A stretch of DNA of 64,000 nt, from NCBI RefSeq assembly GCF_014646275.1, contig NZ_BMND01000013.1, forward strand, positions 124,001 through 188,000, in the 5' to 3' direction. The notes beneath the pieces are model-generated. The model was not told where the DNA came from. It worked only from the letters and a program-made list of their open reading frames with translations, and did no database searches. Shown here in pieces: positions 26,781-34,888 of this stretch (positions within the stretch are counted from its first letter, which is position 1; every line of letters starts with the position of its first letter). The translations under genes and the position numbers were made by a program. This DNA comes from Streptomyces kronopolitis (GTDB taxonomy: Bacteria > Actinomycetota > Actinomycetes > Streptomycetales > Streptomycetaceae).

Positions 26781-27542
26781 CTACTTCAGGCCCAGCACCA
26801 GCGCGTCCGTGGGCGAGGACCACACCGTGCGCGCCTCCTCGAAACCGGACTCGCGCAGCACCTGGGCGTGCCAGGCCGCCGAGGGCGTGTCGCCGTCCGC
26901 GTGCTCGCCGAAGATCTCGAAGCGCTCCGCCGTCGGCCCGGCCAGCAGCGGGTCGGCGGCGGCCAGTTGCCACCACTCGGCCCAGTCGACGGCGCCGGCC
27001 GCCTTCGCCGCGTCCTGGCGCGCGTGCCGCAGGGCGCGGTCGGCGGCGTTGATCCGGGGAGTGGCCTCGTCGGGCATCCGGTCGGCGTTCAGGAAGACCC
27101 CGCCGTCGCTCACCAGGGTGCCGAGCTGCCCGTAGAGCCCGCGCAGCTCCCCGCTGTGCAGCCAGTGGAGGGCGGTGGCGGTGAGCACCGCGTCGTAGGA
27201 CGTGTGCGGCAGCGCCGCCGTCCACTGCGGGTCCTTCAGATCGGCCCGTACGAAGCGGACCCGGCGCTCGCCGGCGAAGTACCCTTCCGCGATGGCCAGC
27301 AGCGCGGGATCCAGATCGACGCCCACACTCTCGGCCCCGGGGAACCGCTTCAGCAGCCGGTCGGAGATACTGCCGGTGCCGCAGGCGAGGTCCAGGACCC
27401 GGGGCTCGGGGCCCACCAGCGCCTCGACCATGTCCAGCATCACCCGGAACCGCTCCTCGCGGTCGGGGAGGTACCACTCCTGCTGGCGGTCCCAACTGTG
27501 CTGCCACGCCTGCCAGTCGGCGCCGGCGACGGTCTCGGTCAT
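26781..27542 (-). CDS. Class I SAM-dependent methyltransferase
   Basis: 253 aa from ATG with GGAAGGGAAG upstream. Motif I VLDLACGTGSISDRLL near residue 60, then VGVDLDPALLAIAEGY and YDAVLTATALHWL, as in Methyltransf_25-type small-molecule methyltransferases. No substrate can be assigned; it stands alone and is divergent from the CGNR gene. Confidence 0.87.
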   Translation of the reverse strand: MTETVAGADWQAWQHSWDRQQEWYLPDREERFRVMLDMVEALVGPEPRVLDLACGTGSISDRLLKRFPGAESVGVDLDPALLAIAEGYFAGERRVRFVRADLKDPQWTAALPHTSYDAVLTATALHWLHSGELRGLYGQLGTLVSDGGVFLNADRMPDEATPRINAADRALRHARQDAAKAAGAVDWAEWWQLAAADPLLAGPTAERFEIFGEHADGDTPSAAWHAQVLRESGFEEARTVWSSPTDALVLGLK

Positions 27543-27636
27543 CGCTTCCCTTCCGGACTGTAATACCCTGATAGCCATAGAGCCTATTACTTCACCCAGC
27601 ACTCCGTACCTTAACTCCCGCTCGTAAGGACTACAA

Positions 27637-28269
27637 GTGGAACTGGCCTATTACTCGGACTATGCCGTGCGACTGGTCAACACCGAGCAGCCCGAACGCG
27701 GCACCGACAGCCTGACCTCGGTCGAGGTGGTACGGGAACTCTTCGGCCCCGCCCAGCAGGCGGCCCGGCGCGCGACCGACAGCGACGTCACCCGCCTGCG
27801 CACGGTCCGCGCCCGGCTGCGCGCCGTCTTCGAGGCCGCCGACGCCGGCGACGAGGTGCTGGCCGTGGACCTGCTCAACGCCCTGATGATGGAGTTCCCG
27901 GTCAGCCCGCAGATCTCCGGCCACGAGCAGCGCGACGACGCGGGAGGCCGCCCCGACTGGCACATGCACATCGCCGAGCAGGCGGCCAACGCCACCGCCG
28001 GCTACACCGCCACCGCCTGCATGGGCCTGGCCTTCCACCTGACCGAACTGGGCGTGGACCGCCTCGGCATCTGCCAGGCGCGCCCCTGCCGCAACGTCTA
28101 CCTGGACACCTCCACCAACCGCTCCCGGCGCTACTGCTCGGACCGCTGCGCCACCCGCGCCAACGTCGCCGCCTACCGTGCCCGCAAGCGGCTGGAGAGC
28201 GAGCGCTCGGCGCGCACCGGCCGCACCGCCGAGGCCGCCCAGGACAGCACCCCGGCCACCGAGCGCTGA
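27637..28269 (+). CDS. CGNR zinc-finger (ABATE-domain) regulator
   Basis: 210 aa, GTG start. The N-terminal ABATE-like ligand domain (YYSDYAVRLVNTEQPERGTDSLT) is followed by a C-terminal CGNR zinc finger with CQARPCRNVYLDTSTNRSRR and YCSDRCATRANVAAYRARK. The family are putative ligand-responsive transcriptional regulators. The last 97 nt overlap the 3' end of sodX on the other strand. Confidence 0.9.
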   Translation: MELAYYSDYAVRLVNTEQPERGTDSLTSVEVVRELFGPAQQAARRATDSDVTRLRTVRARLRAVFEAADAGDEVLAVDLLNALMMEFPVSPQISGHEQRDDAGGRPDWHMHIAEQAANATAGYTATACMGLAFHLTELGVDRLGICQARPCRNVYLDTSTNRSRRYCSDRCATRANVAAYRARKRLESERSARTGRTAEAAQDSTPATER

Positions 28270-28643
28270 ACCTCGCGCGGCGGCCGCACCCGGATCCAGG
28301 CGCGGGCGATGACCAGTTCGTCCGGTACCACCCCGAATTCCCGGCTGTCGTTCTCGACGAACGGGTTGTCGCCCTGCACCCACCAGCCGCCGTCCAGCCG
28401 CCGCACGGCCCGCTTGACGATCAGCAGGTCCTGCCGGAACGGATGCCGCAGCACCACCACGGCACCGGGCCGCACCGCCGCCCCGTACTGCACCACCAGC
28501 TGGTCGCCGGGCCGCAGCGTCGGCACCATCGACGGGTTGTACACCTCGGCCAGCCCGAACGCCCGCAGCAGCCGGCCCCGCCCCCGTCCCGCGTCCGCGC
28601 CCTCGCCCTGCCCGGCGCCGCGCGCGTGCACCTGCTCCGGCAT
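28173..28643 (-). CDS. sodX: Ni-superoxide dismutase maturation protease SodX
   Basis: 156 aa, ATG with GGGAGG upstream. S26 signal-peptidase-like fold: NPSMVPTLRPGD carries the catalytic Ser, and KRAVRRLDGGWWVQGDNP supplies the Lys and the box E region. SodX removes the N-terminal propeptide of SodN to expose the nickel hook. It is divergent from sodN, the usual arrangement. Residues ~1-25 are a Gly/Arg-rich extension; the C-terminal ~30 residues are encoded in the overlap with the CGNR gene. Confidence 0.92.
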   Translation of the reverse strand: MPEQVHARGAGQGEGADAGRGRGRLLRAFGLAEVYNPSMVPTLRPGDQLVVQYGAAVRPGAVVVLRHPFRQDLLIVKRAVRRLDGGWWVQGDNPFVENDSREFGVVPDELVIARAWIRVRPPREVQRSVAGVLSWAASAVRPVRAERSLSSRLRAR

Positions 28644-28800
28644 CCCTTACCTCCCGGTCCGACCCGCTTACCGGCCCATCCTCCAACAGTCGCGGTGTGA
28701 CACCGGACTTTTGCCCTAAGACCCCCGGGCCGCCCGAGAAAAGCCTTCCCGCACCGAGTAATCTCGCACCTGAGAAGACGATCACGAGGAAGGACTGAAC

Positions 28801-29196
28801 ATGCTTTCGCGCCTGTTCGCCCCCAAGGTGAAGGTCAGCGCCCACTGCGACCTGCCCTGCGGCGTGTACGACCCGGCCCAGGCCCGCATCGAGGCCGAGT
28901 CGGTCAAGGCCGTCCAGGAGAAGTACCAGGCCAACGAGGACGCGGACTTCCGCACTCGCGCCGTTCTGATCAAGGAGCAGCGCGCCGAGCTGGCCAAGCA
29001 CCACGTCTCGGTGCTGTGGAGCGACTACTTCAAGCCCCCGCACTTCGAGAAGTACCCCCAGCTCCACCAGCTGGTGAACGACACCCTCAAGGCGCTCAGC
29101 GCCGCCAAGGGTTCCAACGACCCGAAGACGGGCGAGAAGGCGCTGGAGCTCATCGCCGAGATCGACCGGATCTTCTGGGAGACCAAGAAGGCCTGA
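28801..29196 (+). CDS. sodN: Nickel-containing superoxide dismutase
   Basis: 131 aa. The first 14 residues (MLSRLFAPKVKVSA) are the propeptide; the mature protein starts HCDLPCGVYDP, the nickel hook in which His1, Cys2 and Cys6 coordinate Ni. Full length for the family. It dismutates superoxide as a hexamer in the cytoplasm. In S. coelicolor, Ni excess and Nur switch expression from sodF to sodN, and a small RNA (s-SodF) comes from the sodN 3' UTR. I could not identify the complementary element here by eye. Confidence 0.97.
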   Translation: MLSRLFAPKVKVSAHCDLPCGVYDPAQARIEAESVKAVQEKYQANEDADFRTRAVLIKEQRAELAKHHVSVLWSDYFKPPHFEKYPQLHQLVNDTLKALSAAKGSNDPKTGEKALELIAEIDRIFWETKKA

Positions 29197-29302
29197 CCCG
29201 GTCCGGCCAGTGCGACCTGCACCTTCGCAGGCCGTCCCGGCCACCTGTCCGCACCCGGTCCGCAGCACGCCACCCACGGCGCGCCTGACGGAGCGGGTGC
29301 GG

Positions 29303-29337
29303 TCTTCTTTGCGGGCTTCTTCTTTGTGGGCTTCTTT
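29303..29337. repeat. T-rich 15-bp tandem repeat downstream of sodN
   Basis: Two units, TCTTCTTTGCGGGCT and TCTTCTTTGTGGGCT, with a third partial copy. The strong pyrimidine tract is unusual for this genome and lies between the convergent sodN and phosphatase genes, so it may help transcription end. Confidence 0.6.
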
Positions 29338-29360
29338 CGCTTTTCTCCGTGGGCGGACGG

Positions 29361-29941
29361 TCAGCTCAGTGCGCCGTCGTAGTCCGGCAGCTTGAAGCCC
29401 TTGTCGTAGTGGCCGCCCTCGAAGTCGGTGCTGCGATTGCCGACGTTCGCGATGAGGGTGTAGCCCTTCCCCTCGTACTGCTTGCGGCAGCCGAGCTTCA
29501 CCTGGGCCTTGCCGGGGCTGTGTCCGCCAGGCTTGAGGCAGAGCCCGTCGACGTGTATCCGGCCGAGGTGAGCTGCTCGGTCGTGGAGCGCCGCGAGTCG
29601 GCGTCGCGGTAGGAGGCGAAGAGCACCGCCGCGCCGTGCGCGTGGGCGTACTCCGCGGCGTCGAGGACCGCCTCGACGGGGTTTCCCTCGTCGTAGTACG
29701 TGGCCAGCGAGGTGTTGTCGATGTCCAGGACGACGGCGGGCTTCTCGCCGCTGGGGACCTGCGCCAGGCGCTGTTCCAGGTAGTGGTGCAGATCGGCGGC
29801 CACCGGCGCGACGTCCCGCAGCCAGTGGCTCTTCGAGGGCGGCGAGTCCGCGGCGGGGGCGGCCTGTGCCGCCGTGGGAAGCGTGGCCAGGGTGCACAGC
29901 ACCGTACCGGCTATCAGAGCGGCCTTCGTTCCTCGGGACAT
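29361..29941 (-). pseudogene. Secreted HAD-family acid phosphatase, frameshifted
   Basis: Starts at ATG 29941 with GAAGGAGA upstream and a Sec-type signal peptide ending near AQAAPA. The HAD motif VVLDIDNTSLATYYDEGNP is intact in the first frame. Around 29565-29575 the frame shifts: the first frame runs to TEQLTSAGYT and then loses homology, while the +1 frame resumes with HVDGLCLKPGG and continues to ANVGNRSTDFEGG and LPDYDGALS, the expected C-terminus. Restoring one C (TACAC to TACCAC) would rejoin them. So it is either a recent single-base deletion or a sequencing error. Confidence 0.8.
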
Positions 29942-30187
29942 GGTGCGTTTCTCCTTCGCGGCGCCATCAGGGCGTAGGGGTGGCGAAACGGCCTGGAGCG
30001 GGGAGCGGAGCACGGCCATCTCACCCTGGTTCAGGGGCAGTTCGTCGGGACGGCGGCCATGGTGCCCGCGCGGGTTGAACGCCGGGTGAAATGCGGACGC
30101 CGTGAGTGCCATGAACGCCATGAACGCCATGAGCGGACAGCGCGGGAACGTGTGCCGAACGGCCGGTGTCCGGAAGTCGCCCACGGA

Positions 30188-30215
30188 TCCCCGCCCCGTC
30201 CACGACCGGGGCGGG
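30188..30215 (-). terminator. Hairpin after the cation/proton antiporter gene
   Basis: A perfect 10-bp stem (CCCCGCCCCG with its complement) and an 8-nt loop, just past the antiporter stop on the minus strand. Its right arm is part of the G-tract at 30207-30226. Confidence 0.7.
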
Positions 30216-30226
30216 GCGGGGCGGGG
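30207..30226 (+). other. Canonical G-quadruplex motif
   Basis: Four G-tracts of 4, 4, 4 and 5 separated by single C residues, two nucleotides from the antiporter stop. Single-nucleotide loops give very stable quadruplexes in vitro. It lies on the non-template strand relative to sodN and opposite the antiporter mRNA. Confidence 0.6.
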
Positions 30227-30227
30227 G

Positions 30228-31514
30228 TCACGGCGGGGCCGGGCCGCGTCGCCGCCGCAGCAGGTGGAGTCCCCCGGCGGCCATGCCCCGCACGGGCAGT
30301 TCGTCCGCCGGGGCGCCGGCGAGGCCGGTGCCCCGGGCCGCCCTCCCGTAGCGCCGGGCCAGCGGGGCGGAGCTGATGCCGTGGGCGAGGACGCTGAGCA
30401 GGACCGTACAGGCGATCACCGGGAGCACCGGCCGCGCCCCGGCCGGGCCGAGTTCCTCGACCGCGAGCAGGCCGAAGATGACCGAGGCCAGCCCGCGGGG
30501 CCCGAACCAGCCGACGAACAGCACCGTCCGGGCGTCCAGACCGCTGCCGGCCAGGCACAGCGCCACCGGCACCATCCGGATCACCGTCAGGCTCAGGACG
30601 GCGTAGAGCCCGGCCTGCCACGTGAGGTGGGCGGCCAGCTCCGGGAGCAGGAGGGCGCCGAAAACCAGCCACACCAGCACCGACAGCAGCGCCGCGGACT
30701 GCTCGACGTACAGCAGCACCCGCTGCGGCGCCCCGTGCACCGTGCCGAAGGCCAGCCCGGTGACGAAGGCGGCGACGAAGCCGTTGCCGCCGACGGCGAG
30801 CGCGGAGGTGTAGCCGAGCAGGGCCAGGGCCAGGACGCCCGCCCCGGCGAAGTCCTCGGCCGCCCAGCCGCTGCGCAGCGCCGTGCGCAGCAGCCACCCG
30901 GCGACCAGCCCGGCCAGCGCCCCGTACGCCGCGCCCACGGCCAGCTCCACCAGTGCGCGGCCGGAGGCCCCCGGTCCGGCGGCCCCCTCGGCCGCGGCCA
31001 TCCCGGCCAGGGCGAGCACCACCAGCGGAGTGGCGATGCCGTCGTTGAGGCCGCTCTCCACATTGATGACGCGGCGGATCTTCACCGGCACCTCGGGGTT
31101 GACCATCATCGTGGCGCCGAGCGCGGCATCCGTCGGCGCGAGCGCGGCCCCGACGTACAGCGCGGCCCAGCCCGAGACGCCGGGGAGCAGGACGCCCGCC
31201 AGCAGCGCGCCCAGGGCCGTGCACAGCGGCAGGCCGATGCCCAGCAGCCGCACGTAGAGGCCGAGTTCGGGGCGCAGGGCGCGGAAGGAGAGCCGTGCGG
31301 CGTCGGTGAAGAGCACCCACACCAGGGTGACCTCGGCCAGCGCCTTGACCGTTTCGTGCGGCAGCGCGAGGTGGAGGGTCCCGGTGACCTCGCCCAGAAG
31401 CAGGCCCAGCAGCACGAAGGCGGCCGGCGCGGTGAGTTCGAAGCGCTCCATCCGCCGGGAGCACAGGCACCACAGGAACAGCAGGAGCAGGACCAGGGAA
31501 AGGGTGCCGTCCAC
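30228..31514 (-). CDS. CPA1-type cation:proton antiporter
   Basis: 428 aa from GTG at 31514, preceded by GGAGAG. About 12 hydrophobic segments; conserved core ALAPTDAALGATMM and INVESGLNDGIATPLVV, with the ND pair typical of CPA1/NhaP antiporters, and WFGPRGLASVIFGLL near the end. It exchanges Na+ or K+ for protons at the cytoplasmic membrane. There is no cytosolic regulatory domain. The C-terminus is Arg-rich. Confidence 0.9.
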   Translation of the reverse strand: MDGTLSLVLLLLFLWCLCSRRMERFELTAPAAFVLLGLLLGEVTGTLHLALPHETVKALAEVTLVWVLFTDAARLSFRALRPELGLYVRLLGIGLPLCTALGALLAGVLLPGVSGWAALYVGAALAPTDAALGATMMVNPEVPVKIRRVINVESGLNDGIATPLVVLALAGMAAAEGAAGPGASGRALVELAVGAAYGALAGLVAGWLLRTALRSGWAAEDFAGAGVLALALLGYTSALAVGGNGFVAAFVTGLAFGTVHGAPQRVLLYVEQSAALLSVLVWLVFGALLLPELAAHLTWQAGLYAVLSLTVIRMVPVALCLAGSGLDARTVLFVGWFGPRGLASVIFGLLAVEELGPAGARPVLPVIACTVLLSVLAHGISSAPLARRYGRAARGTGLAGAPADELPVRGMAAGGLHLLRRRRGPAPP

Positions 31515-31672
31515 GGGGGCTCTCCAGGGCTCGGCCTCGTCGGCCTTCGGGCACTCCACTCTCGGACATCGCACCCGGCACCGGGCGCCGCGCGGCGGCC
31601 CGCGGCGCCGCCTTTCACACGGTTGGCCGAAGGGCCGGACCCGCGAGCCCGGCCTGATCCGGACGACAGCCC

Positions 31673-32632
31673 CTAGATCCCCACCGACAGCAGCCCGTCA
31701 TGGCGCACCAGCCAGGCCCGGTACGCCTCGCTCGCCCAGGCGATCTCCATGTACGAGGCGGTCAGGTCGGCGAACAGGTCGTCCGCGGAGGCGGCCGGGG
31801 TGCCGTCCTGGCGGCAGGCCATGAAGAGGCGGACGGCCAGCGGGTCGCCGTACAGGGGGCGGATCGCCATCCCGTGGCGGGAGCGGGCGGTCGGCTGGCA
31901 GGGGGTGACCACCTCACCGGCGGTGACGAGGTCGACCGCGGTGAGGTAGTCGCCGTGCACGACCCGGGGCGCGATGCCGGCCGCGCCCCAGACGCGGCGC
32001 AGCCCGGCCCACTCGCCGTCCACGGTCGGGTCGACCATCCACTGGTCGTCGGCGAGGTCCGCCACCCGCACCACCGACGAGGCGGCGGCCGGATGGCTGT
32101 CCGCCAGGGCGATGAACTGCGGCTCCCGGACGACGAGTTCCCGCTCGGTCAGACCGTCGGGGATCCGCAGCGGCGCGCCCTCGACCTCGTGGACGAAGGC
32201 GGCGTCGAGCTGTCCCGTCGCCACCATGTGCAGCAGTGCGTTGGCGGACACATCGGCCCTTATCGTCGTGTCCGTCTCCGGCAGCCGCACCCGCAGCCGC
32301 CGCAGCCAGCCGGCGACGGCGGGGCTGTTGGTGCTGCCGATGTGCAGCCGCGCGCCGCGTTCGTGGTGTGCGGCCGATGCGACTTCGTCGATAAGTGCCC
32401 GCATTTCGGCCACGATCGGACGGGCCCGGCACAGCACCGAGTGCCCCAGCGGGGTGGGTCGGCTGCCGGTCGGCTCCCGGAAGAACAGCTGGCCACCAAG
32501 GGCCTTCTCGATGCGGTGGAGCTGGGTCGTCAGGGAGGGCTGGGTCATGCCGAGCTGCCGCGCCGCCTTGCGTACGCTGCCGGTGTCGGCGATGGCGCAC
32601 AATGCGCGAAGATGCCTGACCTCTAGCTCCAC
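31673..32632 (-). CDS. LysR-family regulator, divergent from snapalysin (SnpR-like)
   Basis: 319 aa from GTG at 32632; upstream extension to 32809 is noncoding. N-terminal winged HTH (EVRHLRALCAIADTGSVRKAARQLGMTQ, listed in parts: EVRHLRALCAIADTGS then VRKAARQLGMTQ) and a LysR substrate-binding domain. In several Streptomyces a LysR gene (snpR) is divergent from snpA and activates it; the layout here is the same. The 218-nt shared promoter region should hold its T-N11-A sites. Confidence 0.88.
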   Translation of the reverse strand: MELEVRHLRALCAIADTGSVRKAARQLGMTQPSLTTQLHRIEKALGGQLFFREPTGSRPTPLGHSVLCRARPIVAEMRALIDEVASAAHHERGARLHIGSTNSPAVAGWLRRLRVRLPETDTTIRADVSANALLHMVATGQLDAAFVHEVEGAPLRIPDGLTERELVVREPQFIALADSHPAAASSVVRVADLADDQWMVDPTVDGEWAGLRRVWGAAGIAPRVVHGDYLTAVDLVTAGEVVTPCQPTARSRHGMAIRPLYGDPLAVRLFMACRQDGTPAASADDLFADLTASYMEIAWASEAYRAWLVRHDGLLSVGI

Positions 32633-32850
32633 GTCCGGAGCATAACGAGGTCGGCACACGTCACACCAGACTCTCAAACCTGCCTGAACTCCCCTTTTTT
32701 CCGGGGTATTGGCCTGCGCTATCGCCACCTGGCATCTCCGCCCGGCGGGCGAACTGCGTCCAGACTCAACGGCACCAAGAAATCCGCAGGGCCCCGGTCG
32801 CCGCCCCACACGGCGACCGTACGGCCCTCGGAAATTAAGGAGCCCCCCAC

Positions 32851-33519
32851 ATGAGATCTCCCAAGACAGTGCTGTCGGCAGCGCTGGGCCTGGGCCTCGC
32901 CGCCGCGCTCTCCGCCGCGGCGCCGGTGTCGGCAGCCTCCCCCTCCTCCTACGCCAACTCCCACCACAGCAGCCCCGCTTCGATCGCCGCCTACCAGGGT
33001 TCGGCGGCCGAGAAGGCCGACACCAAGGCCTTCTTCGAAGCGGTGATCAAGTCGGCCCGGGCCAAGATGAAGGCCCACCCGGACGCGGCCTCGGTCACCG
33101 TCACCTACGACGCGAGCGCGGCCCCGACGTACAAGAGCCAGATAGCCGAGAGCGCCTCCATATGGAACGGCGCGGTGCAGAACGTGAAGCTCCAGGAAGG
33201 CAGCGGCGGCGACTTCCAGTACAAGGAGGGCGACGACCCGCGCGGTTCGTACGCCAGCACCGACGGCCACGGCAAGGGCTACGTCTTCCTGGACCACAAG
33301 CAGAACCAGGAGTACAACTCCACCCGCGTGGCCGCGCACGAGACCGGCCATGTGCTGGGCCTGCCGGACCACTACGAGGGCCCGTGCAGCGAGCTGATGT
33401 CCGGCGGCGGCCCCGGCACGTCCTGCCAGAACACCCAGCCGGACGCCAACGAGCGCGCCAAGGTGGACCAGCTCTGGGCCAACGGCCTGGCGGGCATCCG
33501 CCTCGGCACGGCCTCCTGA
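32851..33519 (+). CDS. snpA: Snapalysin (small neutral metalloprotease, M7)
   Basis: 222 aa, ATG with AAGGAG upstream. A signal peptide (~residues 1-28, ending PVSAAS), a short propeptide, then the M7 catalytic domain with zinc motif HETGHVLGLPD (H163, H167, D173) followed by HYEGPCSELMSGG. Two cysteines in the mature part can form a disulfide. A secreted protease that degrades milk proteins in known species. Divergent from its likely LysR activator and followed by a terminator at 33683. Confidence 0.95.
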   Translation: MRSPKTVLSAALGLGLAAALSAAAPVSAASPSSYANSHHSSPASIAAYQGSAAEKADTKAFFEAVIKSARAKMKAHPDAASVTVTYDASAAPTYKSQIAESASIWNGAVQNVKLQEGSGGDFQYKEGDDPRGSYASTDGHGKGYVFLDHKQNQEYNSTRVAAHETGHVLGLPDHYEGPCSELMSGGGPGTSCQNTQPDANERAKVDQLWANGLAGIRLGTAS

Positions 33520-33682
33520 CCCGCCCGCAGACCTCCGCGCACGACGGAGTCCCGGCGGTGGCCCGGCGGCCCCGGCCCGGCTGACGCCGGCCGGACCGCG
33601 TACGGCCTGGGACTGACGAGTACCGGTACCTGGCGGACGGCGCTCGTAACCCCACCAGTCCTCGCTTCCACGCGCCGCCCGT

Positions 33683-33715
33683 GCGGTGGGGCCCGTCACC
33701 GACGAGCCCCACCGC
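33683..33715. terminator. Hairpin between snpA and the PEP-mutase-like gene
   Basis: A perfect 10-bp stem (GCGGTGGGGC and complement), 13-nt loop, followed by TTTCG on the plus strand. It lies between convergent genes. Confidence 0.75.
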
Positions 33716-33803
33716 TTTCGTGCGTCCGCGACCGCCCGGTCAGCGCCGCCGGCCGGTCAGCCCCACAGCGCCTGGGCGCCGGCGCGGCCGGCGGCCGGGC
33801 GGG

Positions 33804-34670
33804 TCAGACCGTCCGGGCCGCCGGTACGGGGTGCGGCCGGCCGAGGTTGCGGGCCAGCAGTTCGGTGGCCTCCTTGACGCCGATCTCCCCGCCGGGCTCC
33901 CCGGCATCCGGCAACCGCCCGTCCGCGTAGGCCAGTTCGGCCATCGCGGCCTCCATGGCCCGGTGCGCGGCGAACAGGCACGGGGTGCTGTAGATGGCCA
34001 CGTCGACACCGAGCGCGGTCAGTTCGGACAGCGAGAGCCGCGGGGACTTCCCGCCCGCGATCTGGTTGAACAGCAGCGGCTTGGCGCCGGTGACGGCACG
34101 GATCCGGCGGATCCACTCGACGCTGCGCACCCCGTCCACGAGCACCACGTCCGCGTCCGTGGCGGCCAGCGCCGCGGCCCGCCGCAGGATATCGTCCTCC
34201 TCCGTGGCGTCCGTGCGGGCCACGACGACCAGGTCGCTGCGGGCGGCGAGCACCTGGTGCAGCTTCTCCAGGTACTCCTCCAGCGGCAGCACCAGCTTGC
34301 CGTCCGCGTGCCCGCAGCGCCGCGGCCGCTTCTGGTCCTCCAGGATCACCCCGCTCGCGCCGCTGCGCTCCAGGCGCCGCACCACATGGCAGGCCACCTC
34401 GGGGTCGACATAGCCGTCGTCGATGTCCACCAGCAGATGGTGGCGGGGGAAGGCGCCGCGCAGCCGCTCCACGAAGGCGGCCATGTCGGGCCAGGCGATG
34501 AACCCGATGTCGGGCAGCCCGTAGTAGGAGGCGGCGAAGCCGAAGCCGGACACGAAGAAGCCGTCGTAGTGGCCGGCGGCGATCGAGGCCGAGTACATGT
34601 CGTGGACGCCGATCAGGGGCGTCGTCCCCTCGGCCGCGATCTCGTCGCGCAGCGCTGGTCCGTACCGCAA
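33804..34670 (-). CDS. Isocitrate lyase / PEP mutase family protein
   Basis: 288 aa with a rare TTG start, supported by AAGGAG eight bases upstream. TIM-barrel motifs of the family: IGVHDMYSASIA, DIGFIAWPDM, LLVDIDDGYVDP, GVILEDQKRPRRCGH and VVARTDA. The DIDDGY and EDQKRPRRCGH segments bind Mg and carry the lyase-loop cysteine region, so it is likely a C-C or P-C bond enzyme acting on small 2-oxo acids. No phosphonate genes are near. Substrate unknown. Confidence 0.82.
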   Translation of the reverse strand: MRYGPALRDEIAAEGTTPLIGVHDMYSASIAAGHYDGFFVSGFGFAASYYGLPDIGFIAWPDMAAFVERLRGAFPRHHLLVDIDDGYVDPEVACHVVRRLERSGASGVILEDQKRPRRCGHADGKLVLPLEEYLEKLHQVLAARSDLVVVARTDATEEDDILRRAAALAATDADVVLVDGVRSVEWIRRIRAVTGAKPLLFNQIAGGKSPRLSLSELTALGVDVAIYSTPCLFAAHRAMEAAMAELAYADGRLPDAGEPGGEIGVKEATELLARNLGRPHPVPAARTV

Positions 34671-34888
34671 TGTGGTGCTCCTTAGCAGAACCGGCAGCCA
34701 GGGCCGGTCCGGTGTCCGGGGCGGGCCCGGGAGCGCGGGAGGGCCCCGTGGCGCGACGGCCGGGCACCGGAGAACTGGTCAGGGGCATGGTGGTCCAGCG
34801 CAACCGCCCGCGTCGCCGTAACACGCCACGGCCGGGCGGCGCTTTCTCACTTCTTACCGCTCTTACCGCTTTCACATGGAGTGCGCGG

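Noticed and set aside
27631..29277. 548-aa minus-strand frame over CGNR, sodX and sodN
   Set aside because: Three recognised genes occupy the region in other frames.
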